Of a stretch of DNA of 64,000 nt, positions 41,634 to 53,836 are shown piece after piece. The stretch comes from Mucidula mucida (taxonomy: Eukaryota > Basidiomycota > Agaricomycetes > Agaricales > Physalacriaceae): contig JADNYV010000004.1 of NCBI GenBank assembly GCA_015501055.1, forward strand, positions 558,001 to 622,000, written 5' to 3'. The translations under genes were made by a program, and so were the position numbers. Each line of letters starts with the position of its first letter. The first letter of the stretch is position 1. The notes below the pieces were generated by a model that did no database searches, was not told the origin of the DNA, and worked only from the letters and a program-made list of their open reading frames with translations.

Positions 41634-42788
41634 TGATATGGGTGGAGGTAGGGAGAAGCGTTTGATGAAGCTGGTGCAGATGATGAGCTTCCACCGGTAT
41701 GTGAAGTGCTATGGCTCATTCAAGGAGGAGGCAAGTGATGATCGTCGAGGAATAAAATCAGAATAGCATTTGGGGCTGTCACACTTTATGAAAGTCGGCG
41801 GATGGAAAGAGGAGAGTACGTGACTGACTGATATTAGGAAAGGGTCCGCTTGAAAGCCGGTCTGTGTAAGAAGGGGAAATGTCTCGAATGGAGTTAGACG
41901 ATCGGAGAGGTGAGTTGATGTGATGATGATGTGTTACCAGGGAGGCCCACAGTTTGGGCAGGAATTTAACAGGATAGGCGGCAGGCCGATTCGAAAACAG
42001 ACCTCCTCGTCTTCATAACCACAATCATCTGCCGGATAACTCCCGAGTATAATCGATGACTGACCCATGTCGGTGCAGATTTGAAATATGGCGAACAGCA
42101 ACCACTCTTCAATTGCAGATTTGCCGTTCTCCTTGACCATCGGGGACATGCAGGACTCTCGGTAAACGGAAAGCATCCGACGTACAAGGGCCACCGCATG
42201 GTAGGATCTGGAATGTCCGCCCAATAATAATTCGCGTTCGCACACTCTACCTCGCGATACTTTCAGAACCGATGTCAAGATCCCCATCACCTTTCGTCTC
42301 TTGTAGTCTACCGTGCTGCTCTTTGATGTTACCTCTCGTTCGCTTGACAATGAGTCCAAATATCATGTCAGAATAAGTTCCTCCTTTCCTTAGATAATCC
42401 GCCGGGTGCATCGCGTTTGCAACATGATCATCAGGGAAGATTTGCGTATTTGACTCCATATTCGTCGTTCAACATCCATGATGGCTGTGCCCAGACCTGA
42501 AGTTACCTTCGCTAAACGTCTCGCCAGTGCTCGTGACACCGCCTCCGTGGTCCTCGGTGCGCGCTTACTGATGTAGTGACAAATATGTGAGTCGCAATGA
42601 GTAACTACTGTACACAAGAAAACAGGAGGTCTGCATAACGAATAGGCTAGAACAGCAATGCACGTCTAAGGAATACCCGCCCCCAAGACGAACGATAGCT
42701 ATACACAACAGAAGGACTGGACAGAAGAGAAGTACAAAGCAAGCGTATAGGAGCAGAAGACATAGCACGAAACGCGATCGGGGATTCT
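41634..42788. other. Spacer between tandem regulators, with one doubtful gene
   Basis: Apart from the doubtful reading frame at 41934-42459, nothing could be recognised here. The left part should hold the promoter of regulator copy A. Confidence 0.35.
41934..42459 (-). CDS. Hypothetical protein, doubtful
   Basis: Two adjoining open frames on the minus strand look mildly protein-like. The first begins M-E-S-N-T-Q-I-F-P-D at 42459. The second reads K-V-M-G-I-L-T-S-V-L, then HAVALVRRMLSVYRE, EEWLLFAIFQICTDMG and ends C-P-N-C-G-P-P-W at 41934. A short intron beginning GTAACATC near 42336 could join them, but the phases do not fit well. No family is recognised. It could be a lineage-specific gene of about 150 residues, a relic of a third regulator, or chance. 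Confidence 0.25.
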
Positions 42789-44841
42789 TTACACCAACAA
42801 CATATTCTCCTCCCTCAATATGTTACGCCACGGCACAGGACACGCGCCGTGCGCCCACACGGTGTTCAACACGCGCGACAACGTTGAACAGTTACCCACA
42901 GCACCCTCCTCCTCCAGGAGGTCTCTCAACCGCGAACGCTCGTCTTCTTCATTCGTAAGAGCGCCACATATAAACAACGAGGACACCGTCATGCGTATAA
43001 CGGCGGTACGGATAGACTGAGGAAGCCTTTCACGCATGGTCTTCAGTAAAGCGAGCATGTCATGGACAGCTTCTGAGACCTCTGGGACGTTTGGGTAGTC
43101 ACCGGAGACGACAGAACGCAAGAATAGTGTGGTCGATGTGCGGAACATCTCCGAGCAGTAGATTCGTTTTAGGCGGATATCGTCCATGATTGGCATGGAC
43201 GTCAAAAGACTCGGCCCCTTCAAGCAGTCCTCGATTTCGAGAGAACGCTTCACAAGCTCGGGGATACTGAGCGTCCCCGAGGCCTGATGCCGGGTTTTCC
43301 ACGTCGACAACGCTATCGTCTTCGCCAACGCCCACACGACACGACTTTCACAACCCATCGAGTCCAACATGTCAAGCTCGGGAGTAGTGCCGAAGCCACT
43401 GGCATGAGGATGGAAGAGGTGGTTGATTTCGTTCATGAGATTGGGATGCTTCTGCGTCGTAATGGCAGCGAGGACATCGAACCAAATGGCGGCTTTGACT
43501 GAGAATCGGTCCTGTGGAGAACACATCACTAATGACTGGTGTGGTGATGGATAGCGCGCTAGGAGTATTTTCGCGTAGCCGCATACAACGCTTAGCCACA
43601 TATTCCATTCTCCTTGGCCGCCGTCGAAGAGGAAGGAGGAAATGACCAGTAAGATACCCGACGCGTCATCCGCAGTAAAGTTGCTATACTTCTGCAGGTG
43701 AGTGCCTTGCACATTCGTAGGGTAGTTGCCAGATTTTTGCAGCAGAGTAGCTCGCAGGTTGTCGTACTGCGAACGGATGGACACCTCTTCCAGGGAAGGA
43801 ATATCCCCTCGAGTGCGCCGTTGAAAATGGATGGATGCGAGAAGGCGCGCGGCGTCACAAGCGAACCCTTGCGGGTCGTTTATGGCTGTGTAAATCGCAT
43901 GAGGGAGCGCAGATTTATCGACAAGTAGCCACTGCTTGACAGAAACTTCATTGATATAGTGCGCCAGAAGGAAGTCGCCAGTCCCACCCGGCACCAGCGC
44001 GTGGTAGTTGAGTGGTTGGTAGACTTCGAGACCATCGTCCATTGCAGCGTAGTCGAAAGTATAGGATGACGGACGTATCGACACTGCCACTGAGGGAGGT
44101 CGTTATTACATGGATATATACTAATTAATAGTAATGATTCTTACACGGTTCTAACGTAGATGTGGAGGCATGAGAGCTATTATCGTAGATTTCGAAGGTG
44201 TTCATGAGAGCAGGATCGCGGTACGTCTCAATGTCAAGGCCTGTACACAGCGAGGTGAGTGTTACTGAGACTAAAGAGTGTCGATCGATATACCTGCATC
44301 GAGCGTGAAAAGGGGGGTCTGGGGTAGTGTGGCGTTTGGTGCGGGGGGTGATTCGAACATAACAGGCTGGTAGCTGGGGCTCTCGTAGCATAAGTCGTTC
44401 TCGTCGTCGTCCAGTAGGTGCAAGTAGGGTGCCTCCATGGTCGAGCGACCGCCAGAGGCCTGGTTTTTCATCTTCCCATTGCCTGCGAGGTGATCTTTAA
44501 TGCGCTGAATGATCAGCGGCTGCTTCTCCTACCAGAAAAGTTAATTCACGCTGAGCATGATCATCATGAGACGAACCTTGAGCCAGTCTGGCCGCTTGGG
44601 TCCAAAGCCGAGGCATTGAATGTTGAGGCGGGTGCAAGCGCCACACCTGTTATCGGGGTGTCGCTCCTCGTCGCACTTCTGAACAAGAGGACATGGCTGA
44701 GTATGGAGACGAGGATGGGGATAAGGGGGGCACCTTTCTCCGGATTCTGCAAGTATAACAACCAGACTTGGCGCGTATCTGGCCCTTGCCTTTAGGCGCC
44801 GCGGCGCCGTGCTTCTTGATGGCGTTCTTTGGGGCTGGCAT
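42789..44841 (-). CDS. Zn2Cys6 transcription factor, fungal_trans_2 type (tandem copy B)
   Basis: Paralogue-like neighbour of regulator copy A. Start at 44841 (M-P-A-P-K-N-A-I-K-K-H-G) with a basic lead. The zinc cluster S-G-C-Y-T-C-R-I-R-R-K is followed by an intron, then KCDEERHPDNRCGACTRLN and IQCLGFGPKRPDWLK. After the next intron comes EKQPLIIQRIKDHLAGN, then a short acidic spacer (LLDDDENDL). The long last exon (42789-44090) carries HYINEVSVKQWLL, DAARLLASIHF, AIWFDVLAAIT and the end R-N-I-L-R-E-E-N-M-L-L-V. Frame intact, about 590 residues. Function of the target genes cannot be inferred from the neighbourhood. Confidence 0.87.
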
Positions 44842-45843
44842 TCGTGTTGTTGTTGTCGACGATGGCGACGACTATGAGGGTGAAGGAGAAGAGTGGCGGT
44901 GTTTGTTAACAGCGAGCGAGATGCAGAGCAGGGAACGGCGGCCAGTCCATGACCAAGGCGGTTCTTAATATAAGCTGCTTCAATCGCACTTTGCTGTTCC
45001 CCGAATGGGGCGTGACGCTGGCCGGGGTCTCAGGCCTAATCAGGAAAATAGATGGATCTGCGTGCCTCTTCCTTCTCGGGATCTTCGCGTCTTGTCTCCC
45101 TGTGATATGTCTTCAACATGTTACGGTTTCCCAAGGCACCACCTGTACTGTACCTGACCTAGCCAATGTACTCTTCATTTCCTTCAACAATTCATTCCCC
45201 GAGTACTGGATATACAAATCGACACAACTCGTAGCCCTTGTACAAGTATAGACTTTCGGTCATCCACATTTACAACTGCCCTGTTCTGAGCGAGAGGCCA
45301 ATCCCTCAAACCTGATGGTAGCTCCCGTCTTATTCAGTTACGACAAGGCCGCTGCACGCACTTCAGCCGTTCTACTCACTCGTACCCTTTTTCGTCAAGG
45401 CGGTTCCTTCGGTGGAATCCGGTTGGCTCGACCACATGTCCGCGTTTAGCGGTCGACCAGGTCGGGTCCTCCATGAGGTCCTTGAAGATAACTTTCCACC
45501 CTTGGAACCTTCCCTTCCCTATCACAATTTCCACAACGACTGTCAAAGGCGACAGCTGCGCGTGTAGTATAACATTCCGGTTTTGTACATTTTAGGAGGA
45601 TATTGATGTGCATATGTGAACAGAAAGTCCTTCGCCTTACGGCATGTAGGAAGATGGAGTGCTCCGAAATGAAGGTAAGAAACGAACCGAGACGCCACAA
45701 CGGTCATGGGGGGTATTGTATTGAGGAAACAAGTGCTGCCTCGTTGTAGCTGGACACACAAACAGAGATAAAGGATTTGACAGCGACGGAGAAAGGGAAA
45801 AAAGCTGAAAGCATCGCATCGAGATACGAGACGCGACGCACAT
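44842..45843. other. Intergenic, no gene recognised
   Basis: One kilobase with only short open frames. The left side should contain the promoter of regulator copy B, and the right side the 3' end of the PH-domain gene. Confidence 0.4.
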
Positions 45844-47394
45844 CTATTTTCGTTCTGTATTTTCCTCTTGTATCGCCCCGCCGCCAAACGTGGATCCACT
45901 TGTGCTTAACCGTCGGACCTTGCCTTTCAGAGCACTTCCCCCGGACGCAAATCCGGAACTATTCGGGCTGACATCCGTCGAAGTTGTCGGTACTTTCGTA
46001 GGTTCCCCAGGTACCACACCAGCGCCGGATCTGCGTGCTATGAGCGCTCGGATGGCCCCTAGCCACTTGATCTCATCCTCCTCATTTGGAGCACAAAGAA
46101 GTAAAGTTCGTTTCGTCGTAACGATCTTGAAGGCGTGGTCACTATGAGGATCGTCCCCATCAAGAGAACCAGGAAGTGGTGGTGATGTGGTAAGTGGTAG
46201 ATTCTGCCGATGGGCCTGTAAATCGTATTCTAACGCGTCGAGAATTTCGCCTAGCGCGAATTGGCGGTGAGGTTTCGCGTCCTGCGGTTATGTGAGAAAA
46301 TGAAACAAGGATGAGAGCTTAAACTAACCATATGACTGGTATAATATACAAGTCGCTCGCCAGAAAGGACAAACCAGCGTTTACGCCAGTTTCGTCGTTT
46401 CGAGCCACATTTCATAAGATAACCCGAGAGGACACTCTTTGTCGGATCCTTTGCAACTGCGGATGGCGATTTTGAGGGAGAGGATCCGACCATAGTACGG
46501 TGTTGGGAGGAAGTGGAATAAGACCTATAACCGCCCGGAGAAGCGTCTTCAGAATCAGATGAAGTGGCGTTTTGCATATGAGGAGGTGATGGTGTGACGG
46601 GAGGAGGAGGCAAACTGCCGGAGCGATCTTGCATGCGGGGTATAGGAATAGGATTGGAAACAGAAGATTGGGTAGACGTGCTCATCAACATCTGCCTAGT
46701 TTCGTCGATGGCAGAAATCCATTCACGGACCTCGTTGGGCGTTTTGGCCTGGAGATAAAAGGTGCGCACGGGGGAGACGAGGCCAAAGGTGTTGTCGTGT
46801 TTCTTGAGCGAAACTTGAGTGCAAGAGTGGATATCCGAGAGATCGAGCAGACGGAGTAGCTGGTACTCGGCATTGGTTTTGTAGTAAGCAAGCTGTGTCG
46901 GACGCAGCACAAACCAGCGTTTTTTCCACGTCTTGGGTTTGGACGTCAGACGGCAGGTATAGCAACAAAGCAATGGCATACCTTTCGCCGTTCGCCCTTC
47001 TTCCATAAATACCCTGCTTTTATAACGCTTTCGTCCACTGAATTATGGCGAGCAGCCGTCTTCCAGCCACCTTCTTCCTCATCTTCGTCGTCGTCAGTGT
47101 CCTCTCCGCCGCTATTTGACCGGGCTTCAGCGATAGAGGACAACGGCGGCTGGGTCATTGCCCCGCCATGCCCGCCTGCTCCAACCATGCCTGAAGGTGT
47201 CACGTCGGGTGAGAGAATAGAGTCCGAGTCCGACTCTGTGCCAGATATTGAGGCGACCGGAGGCTAACAAAGTTTGAATATTGGTCAAGATTCGGATGCA
47301 AAGTGCGACTGACTCTTGGACTGTTGACTGCAGAATGCACGGATAGTTTTCGCTGTATTTCCTGAGCCGACGGCGCAGGTGCAGAGGGAGACAT
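45844..47394 (-). CDS. Double pleckstrin-homology-domain protein
   Basis: Has two PH domains, a fold that commonly binds phosphoinositides. Start at 47394 (M-S-P-S-A-P-A-P-S-A-Q-E-I). A disordered lead includes an acidic run (E-D-T-D-D-D-E-D-E-E-E). PH1 starts at V-I-K-A-G-Y-L-W-K-K-G-E-R-R-K and continues across an intron (near 46979-46930) to T-W-K-K-R-W-F-V-L-R-P, ending at EVREWISAIDETRQ. A Ser/Pro-rich linker follows. PH2 has VLSGYLMKCGSKRRNWRKRW and, after the intron near 46320-46276, D-A-K-P-H-R-Q-F-A-L-G-E and a last exon with FKIVTTKRTLLLCA and EEDEIKWLGAIRALIARR. The stop is at 45844-45846. No enzymatic domain is visible; an adaptor role at membranes is inference. Confidence 0.85.
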
Positions 47395-47644
47395 GGTCGT
47401 CGAGGCGCTGGGTACAGCAGCGCAAATCTCTTTTCAGTGACAGTGACGTCACATCCACGTGATCAGTCTTTCTCCACATCAGCATGACTCAGTTCTTGAC
47501 TCCAAATGTCCACATTCTTTTCCACCGCGGTCTCCAAAGTCCAAAATAGGGGTACAAACAACCATATATGGGTTGATCGATGGCGGCTTCACGACGCGTT
47601 CCCCATCCCCAGTTTTTCACCTTTTTACCACCATCACCACCACC
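47395..47644. promoter_or_regulatory. Shared promoter region of PH-domain and ACBP genes
   Basis: 250 bases separate the divergent start codons of the double-PH gene and the acyl-CoA-binding protein gene. Pyrimidine-rich and CCACC-type stretches precede the ACBP start; no factor site is called. Confidence 0.4.
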
Positions 47645-48179
47645 ATGTCTGAAGCTAAATTCAACGAAGCCGTCAAGATCGTTCAAGGTCTCCCCAAGGA
47701 AGGCCCAGTAAAGCCCAGCCAAGAGGACCAGCTCTACGTTCGTATCCACAATTACACTGATTATCTGGATCTGACTGCGATTTCGTCAGTTTTACTCCCA
47801 TTATAAGCAAGGTATCTGCTGCGACTGCCCAGATCTCACAACGCGTGCTGATCAACCCCTTCAAAGCCACTATTGGTGACGTGAACACCACCAGACCGGG
47901 CATGCTCGACTTTGTCGGCAAGGCCAAGTGGTACGTTATCTATCTTCTCTGAGATGCCACCGCAGCACTGAACCATCCCTTTAGGGACGCATGGAAGGGT
48001 GTTGAAGGAACCTCAAAGGAGGACGCCATGGAGAAGTATGTCGCAAGGCTTCTCGAGGTAAGAGTGGTCCTTTCGCACCCATGACAGCGTCACTCATCAC
48101 ATCCACGAAACCTCAGATCCTCAAGAAGGGAGAGACCGAGGAATACAAAACCTTGGCCGCGCAGCTCGAAGCCGCATAG
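47645..48179 (+). CDS. ACB1: Acyl-CoA-binding protein
   Basis: Small cytosolic carrier of long-chain acyl-CoA esters, supplying acyl chains made by fatty acid synthase to membrane and storage lipid enzymes. Five exons: 47645-47737, 47790-47811 (22 nt), 47867-47930, 47985-48057 and 48117-48179. The spliced protein starts [10 protein letters not shown] and contains the ACBP signature: SQEDQLYFYSHYKQATIGDV, then [17 protein letters not shown], and a last helix K-Y-V-A-R-L-L-E. The tyrosines and lysines that hold the CoA adenine and phosphate are present (Y-x2-Y-K-Q and K-W-x2-W). About 104 residues, close to the usual 86-105. Frame intact. Confidence 0.95.
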
Positions 48180-50771
48180 GGGTTTGACAAGTATCGACCG
48201 AGTTGTATGTGTATGAAGCAATAACCACAAAGTTGTACCTTTTCCGCGGCCTCAGAGTCGGTGCCCTCCCACGCGGAGCATGAAGAGCTCTATTCTTCTT
48301 CTCTGAAACTGATTGTCGCGTTAAGCGCCGTCAGAATCGTCCACCTAGGTCTCGTGAGTGCTTCTCCCGTTTTGATGGACCTCTGGCACTCTTCTTCCTC
48401 GTCACGCTAGGAAATTATAAATCAATTCGTGCCGGGATGCAATCAACTCAAGGAGCAGAGTACGTCTATGCTACAGTTTCAACGTGGCTGCTTCAACAAT
48501 AACCAGCATCGCAACGTAGGTTTCGATAAGCCATTTCAGTCGTGTAGCGTCACTGGTAAGCAACGTGTCGGTATTTTTCGACAGCCATGGCTCTCCACTA
48601 GTGTATTACGTATCCAGTTGCAGTACTGTTAATGACACTACCCACGACGAACGAATGCTGCAGCCTCGCGATGACCTGGCACCTTTATTTCCGCCCTGCT
48701 CTTGTTCTCTTGCTGTCACCTCCGACGTTTTGTGGGTACCAGCGTCAACAAACGTCATAAATACTTTTTCTGGAAGGGCTTCTCATCGGTCATTGTACTC
48801 GGTCGAGTCCACGTTACTGGCCACGAAGACATGGAACTTCCCACCCCGATGATATAACCTTCGACTCTTCGTGGAGAAATGACTCGGGGAAAGCGTGATG
48901 ATTAACAATAGATTTTCCTCGCCTTCGCGGGCGCCTAACAGAATGTGTTGGACGCTAAAGAAGACGAAGATCTCCAGTTCATCTGGTGGTGTACAAACGG
49001 TGAAATCTTCAGCACGGGGACTACGATTGACCGATCTAGCGGATGCGAAAATACCCCGGAACTCGTACTCATCAGTGTGGCGCTACTAAAGTGAAAAAAT
49101 TCAGTCCTCTCTGGCGCGTCTTCACAATTCGACGTTGGACACACAAGGACACATAACCTTCGTACATCTGGTCGGCTATGTCAACTTCTTAACGCATTCG
49201 GCGCTCGAGTTCGACAGCTCGGGATCGACAGTCAATCCTTCACAGCGCTTATACACCACGGAGCGCCCAAAGATCTTGAAAACCGATCTCTGTTCCGAGG
49301 CAAGTAGTCACGTTAGATGGTCGTCCCGCGATGAAGAAAAAGGATCGCAAGTTGCATCTCGCTATCCCGCCGGTGCCCGCAAACATATATCCCAACGCTC
49401 CAACTTCGAGGCTCAGGTTTCGTCACTACGAGTATCCTGGTAATTCGGCGATCCACGTAGCATCATGAAACGTGCGGCGATTTTCCTCGTTGTCCCTGGG
49501 CTCTGTTGTCGGCGATGACATCTCTGATCAGGCTTGGGATTGACCTCGAGGAATCAAGATTTTCCAGGTTCGCTTTCCTTTTCGGGCCACAAAAACTGCG
49601 TTATTAACCGAGTGTATTTGGGCCTAGTGGGGGTAGCGTTTCATCTCTGCCAGACGGTGGACCTGCCAGGACAATCCTCCCACAGTTTCTGCACGGGAAC
49701 GTTGCGAGTGACGTCGGGCCACTTGTGTGCGACGAGAGCAGTCGGGTCCACATCCATGACGCGAGGAATGAAGAATGACATGGATACATGTGGCGCATGT
49801 ACTAAAACTCGCCCTGGTGACATAGCTTAGTTCACCGCAAGCTGAGGAGCTTCGAAATTCTACTTACGTTAGCAGATAAAGGTTGACAATGGCAACCGGC
49901 GTCCTCCGAGTAGTGTGTGTCCATTGTCACAAGAAGACTGAGCATTTTTGAATCGGTCCTGACTGACACTCAATGAATTCGGCTAAGTAATGAAACAAGA
50001 TGTCCGATTTCCTCGTAAGGAGCATCGAGACTCGAGAGCGAATAATCCTCCGAATCAAGCCTGACTGACACCTGGCCTTGCGCTACTCTATTCTCACGTT
50101 CGCGGAAACATCATTGACATATACTGGTAAGGATCGAGGCTCGTTCATAATAACCAAGTTCAGTGATGGGTTGCCAAACTGGACCCTTGATATACTAGTT
50201 CTACATGGTGTCGAACTTTGTAGCACCCTTCGTACGACGCCTTCATCATTTTGCGGCACATCGACACATGCTCGCGCAATTCAAGTAGAACTCCTTCCCA
50301 CGGAACCAAATGTCCTCCGCGTATACTACGCTACCATCAAACCTACTATCGGTGTATTTGGTTTTCCGACTGATCGACTGAAAGGTACAATGCGTAGAGT
50401 AGAATAGAATATCACTGTGATTGATCTACAAACAAGTTGGATTGGTTTACAGTAAGTAATGTATAGTCAGTCCATCAGCCGGCCAAAGTACTAATTAAAA
50501 CAACAACGTGTAAAATTGTATCTGGCAGAACAGAGGGTAAACGTCGTAATTTGGGGTCGTTAATCATGAACTCAAAAAGTATAAACAGCATCAAAAAGAA
50601 CACAAAGCAAGTCCAAATGATATAAAAGGTGGCGCACGGCAATATATGGTCCAGGAGCCAAAGGTGCGGGTAAGATATACTGGCAGATTTTGAGAGATGC
50701 AGATGACGATACAATGACAGCACAGAGACCGGAAAAATACACCCAAAATGATACAAAGGAAACGGACCGCT
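48180..50771. other. Intergenic, 2.6 kb, no gene recognised
   Basis: Many short open frames occur on both strands but none shows a family motif, a plausible splice set or protein-like composition. No repeat unit was recognised by eye. Confidence 0.4.
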
Positions 50772-53700
50772 TTAAGAGTCCCCAGACGACGCGTGGCGAT
50801 GGTCGGGATTGGCGACGAAGAGACTAGCTCGCGGCACCAAACCATAGTTGACGTGGCTCGTCTTCCGCGTGCGCTCCTCCCTATACTTTGTGTTGGTGGG
50901 AGGAGGCGTAACGTCCCGCGTCATTCGTCTCTCAAACTCCCGAACTCGGTCCGCCACAGACGACGACCTGCTTCCCGCACTATTCAGAGAAGTTGCTGAT
51001 GAAAGAGCAGGAGAAATCGGCGGAGACTGTTTTGAGCCCGGAGAATGAGCTCGTTCCGCAAACGTCGCCTCCAACGGAGAAGTCACAATAGGCTGATCGT
51101 CCTCGAATATGCTGGACCGAGTATCATGAGGATCGTCAGCCAGGCTCGTCGCAGTACTTTCCCTTGTGCGATTGCTGCCGGTCCTAACCCTCTGCGCAAC
51201 ATCCATCGTACCCACCATCCTCTCAATAGCCTCGGAATTCGCGGTGCGCAAAGACGAGCTTGACTTCCCGTGGGCACCATAAACCTTGGACCATGACGGG
51301 ATGTTGTTCCTTTTCGCGAACCAGAACCACCAGAACGGGGAGACACACGATCGGCGCTTTCTGGTGAGTTCGAATTTGCAGAATGTGTGCTCTCTTCGAT
51401 TGCAATCAAACGCGGAGGAGGATTGGGGTCCCGGAAGTCAAGTACATTGCTACCTCTTCTAGATGCTCCGCTGTTATGCCGATCTAGAAGACTGGTTCTT
51501 GAGAACCGATTCCACCATGAATCGCTTCGTCGCATGAGCTTGGGTGCTGAATCGATTATAGACGATGTTCGAGGGGAACGCGCCTCGTACGACGTGCGCG
51601 AAGTTACCCTAGACGCACTATCGAACGGACTGAGGCCTTCTTGGGAATTGGATGATACTGAGCTTGGCGCATTTAGAGATCGAGAAGCCTCCGTTACGGG
51701 ACTAAGCGTGTGAGTAGCATAATCAAGGGGAAGAGTTGTTTGAATTTCGAGACGGGGTGGCGGTATCGCTACATCTTCAAGAGAAGACCGGTAATCCTTC
51801 TCAACATTCCGGTAGACAAGATCTTCTTCCTCCGCAATAGGATCAGAGAATGGATCATGGTAACTGATGTTGCTGAGCGTGCTCGTTTGACTGAACTGCC
51901 GACGTCCGGCGGGTCGAGTCAATAGACCTGCACCTGCCAAACCGTTCTCCGCGTCAGCCATGAGCGAGTCGCCGTCAGAGAACGGATCGTTCTTCTCTCC
52001 CCAATAAGTGCCTAATGAGCTTGCCCCACTCGGCTCCCGAGTCCGTCTGTTACCACCAAGTATACTCCGGAGAGACCAGGAACTGCCGTTATTCCGCTCG
52101 TATCTTGGTGGCATGAACACCCGCGTATCTTCATCCGCAAGCATATCCCGCCTCTCGGGCGGACGTCGTGTGCTGAACGGGTTTACGGCACCGCCCAAAC
52201 CAAAACTACGTAGAATAGTCCACCCTTCGAATTCGGGCTCAAACCCACCAGCGACGGGAACTTGTCCATCAAAAGTAGCGCTATGAGGACTATCCTGGTC
52301 GTCGAAGTTGTCGTTGAGAATCATGAAACGACGTTGTTCAGTGTCTTTCGCACGTTGCCTCCTCGTGTACCAAACCACGACCACGACCACAGCAAACGCG
52401 CCAAGGACACCAAATGTAGTTCCGATTGCGATCGCGGTGGTCTTATCATTTGAACCGCCGTCACCGTCTTGCGGAGTTCCACCATCATTCCCGCCACCTG
52501 GATCGTTCGGATCGTTTGGGTCTGATCCAGTGGTGGAAGTAGGATCTATGCCACCAGTCTCCCCTCCTGTTGTCTGAGTAGGATGTGAAGTCTGGGTAGA
52601 TCCAGGCATGGTCGGAGTTGGCAATGCTGTCGAAGCCGGCGCATTGTACGTGGAACCAACGGTGCCGGCGAATGAATCGAAGAATGAAAGGCTACTGCCC
52701 GCCGGACCAGACTCCCCATAGCCTGAGCACCCCATGTCAGGCAAAGAGAAAATATGTTGAATACATATGACATACCGAACCCAATAATAACTGAGGATCC
52801 TGAAGCGACGGCGAAATGGTCACGACGAGCACCAAGTCAGATAACGCGTCTATTTGAATCCAAACGGCGGGATCCTGTGAGAAGTCGATAATCCAGCCAT
52901 CGCTGTATGTGGTCTGGAACTCCGCATCACTTCCGCCGTGGATAAGAATCGTAATCCATCCAGACATGTAGCCGCGAAAGCACGTCTTGGGAGAGGATGA
53001 TTTGTCGTTGCGACGGCCATGGAATTCCAGGTGATATTTTCGGAGGCTATCCCCGTGTCGATTGACCAGATTGTGGAGAACGGTAGTAGGGTGCTGGTAG
53101 ACTGACTGTATCCACCAAAAACAATGATAGTTCCGTTGGAAAGAATGCAAGATGCGTGGCCAGTGATATCTGGGGGTCCGCCCTCGGCGGGGAGTTCTGT
53201 GAAGGACTGGGCGTAGGGATCGAATAGGTAATGGGTGGTGATAGATTGTCAGAACCGTCTGCAAGCTCTCCCCCGAATATGAAGACATGACCGGACTCTA
53301 CGGTCACCGTGGAATGTCTAATACGGCGAATAGGTTCTCCGCCCCATGCTTTGGCTTCCTGCAGCCAGATTGGCCTGGTTCCATTATGGATATCAAGTAG
53401 CCAGGCAGAGTCGGCTTGTGAAGTGAGGACGGTAGATGAAGTTGGGCCTGGTAAGCCGCCAAAGAGCAGTGCATATGAGGAATTGAGCCCGGAGAGGGTA
53501 TGCCAGGCTAAAGCGGGACCCTCATCGGTGCTGCTAACGAGTTGCCACGGCGTTGAATCCGACGAGAATGAAATAGATAGGTCGAGATACAACAGGTCAT
53601 TGTTGGTTGGCGCGGATGTGTAGGAATATGAGTTGTATTCGTCCGTCTTTCCGCCATGAACATAGAGCACGTTGTTCATTACGGCCACAGCCTGTCCCCA

Positions 53701-53836
53701 TCTACAGCAAAGCATAAATTAGGCTTATCCGTGGCAAATAAAGCGGAACCGACCTTGGAGGAGAAGTATACGCTGCTGCAGACTGAACAATGAATAGAGT
53801 AGCAAGCAGAGATAGTGGCAAGTTGAGCAAGGTCAT
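50772..53836 (-). CDS. Type I membrane kelch-repeat protein with long Ser-rich cytoplasmic tail; frame broken four times
   Basis: Predicted cell-surface or secretory-pathway receptor-like protein of about 990 residues. The signal peptide M-T-L-L-N-L-P-L-S-L-L-A-T-L starts at 53836. After an intron (53701-53752), kelch repeats follow: RWGQAVAVMNNVLYVHGGK, YALLFGGLPG, GHVFIFGGEL, GTIIVFGGYS, TILIHGGSDA. Then come a Thr/Pro/Gly/Asp-rich stalk, one membrane helix (IAIGTTFGVLGAFAVVVVVV, about 52437-52380) with a basic stop-transfer T-R-R-Q-R, and a cytoplasmic Ser/Arg/Pro tail that includes a short acidic segment. Single missing bases near 53235, 52957, 52832 and 51262 are needed to keep the domains in one frame. 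Outside-facing kelch and a large tail is a common basidiomycete layout; no enzymatic domain is seen. Confidence 0.82.
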
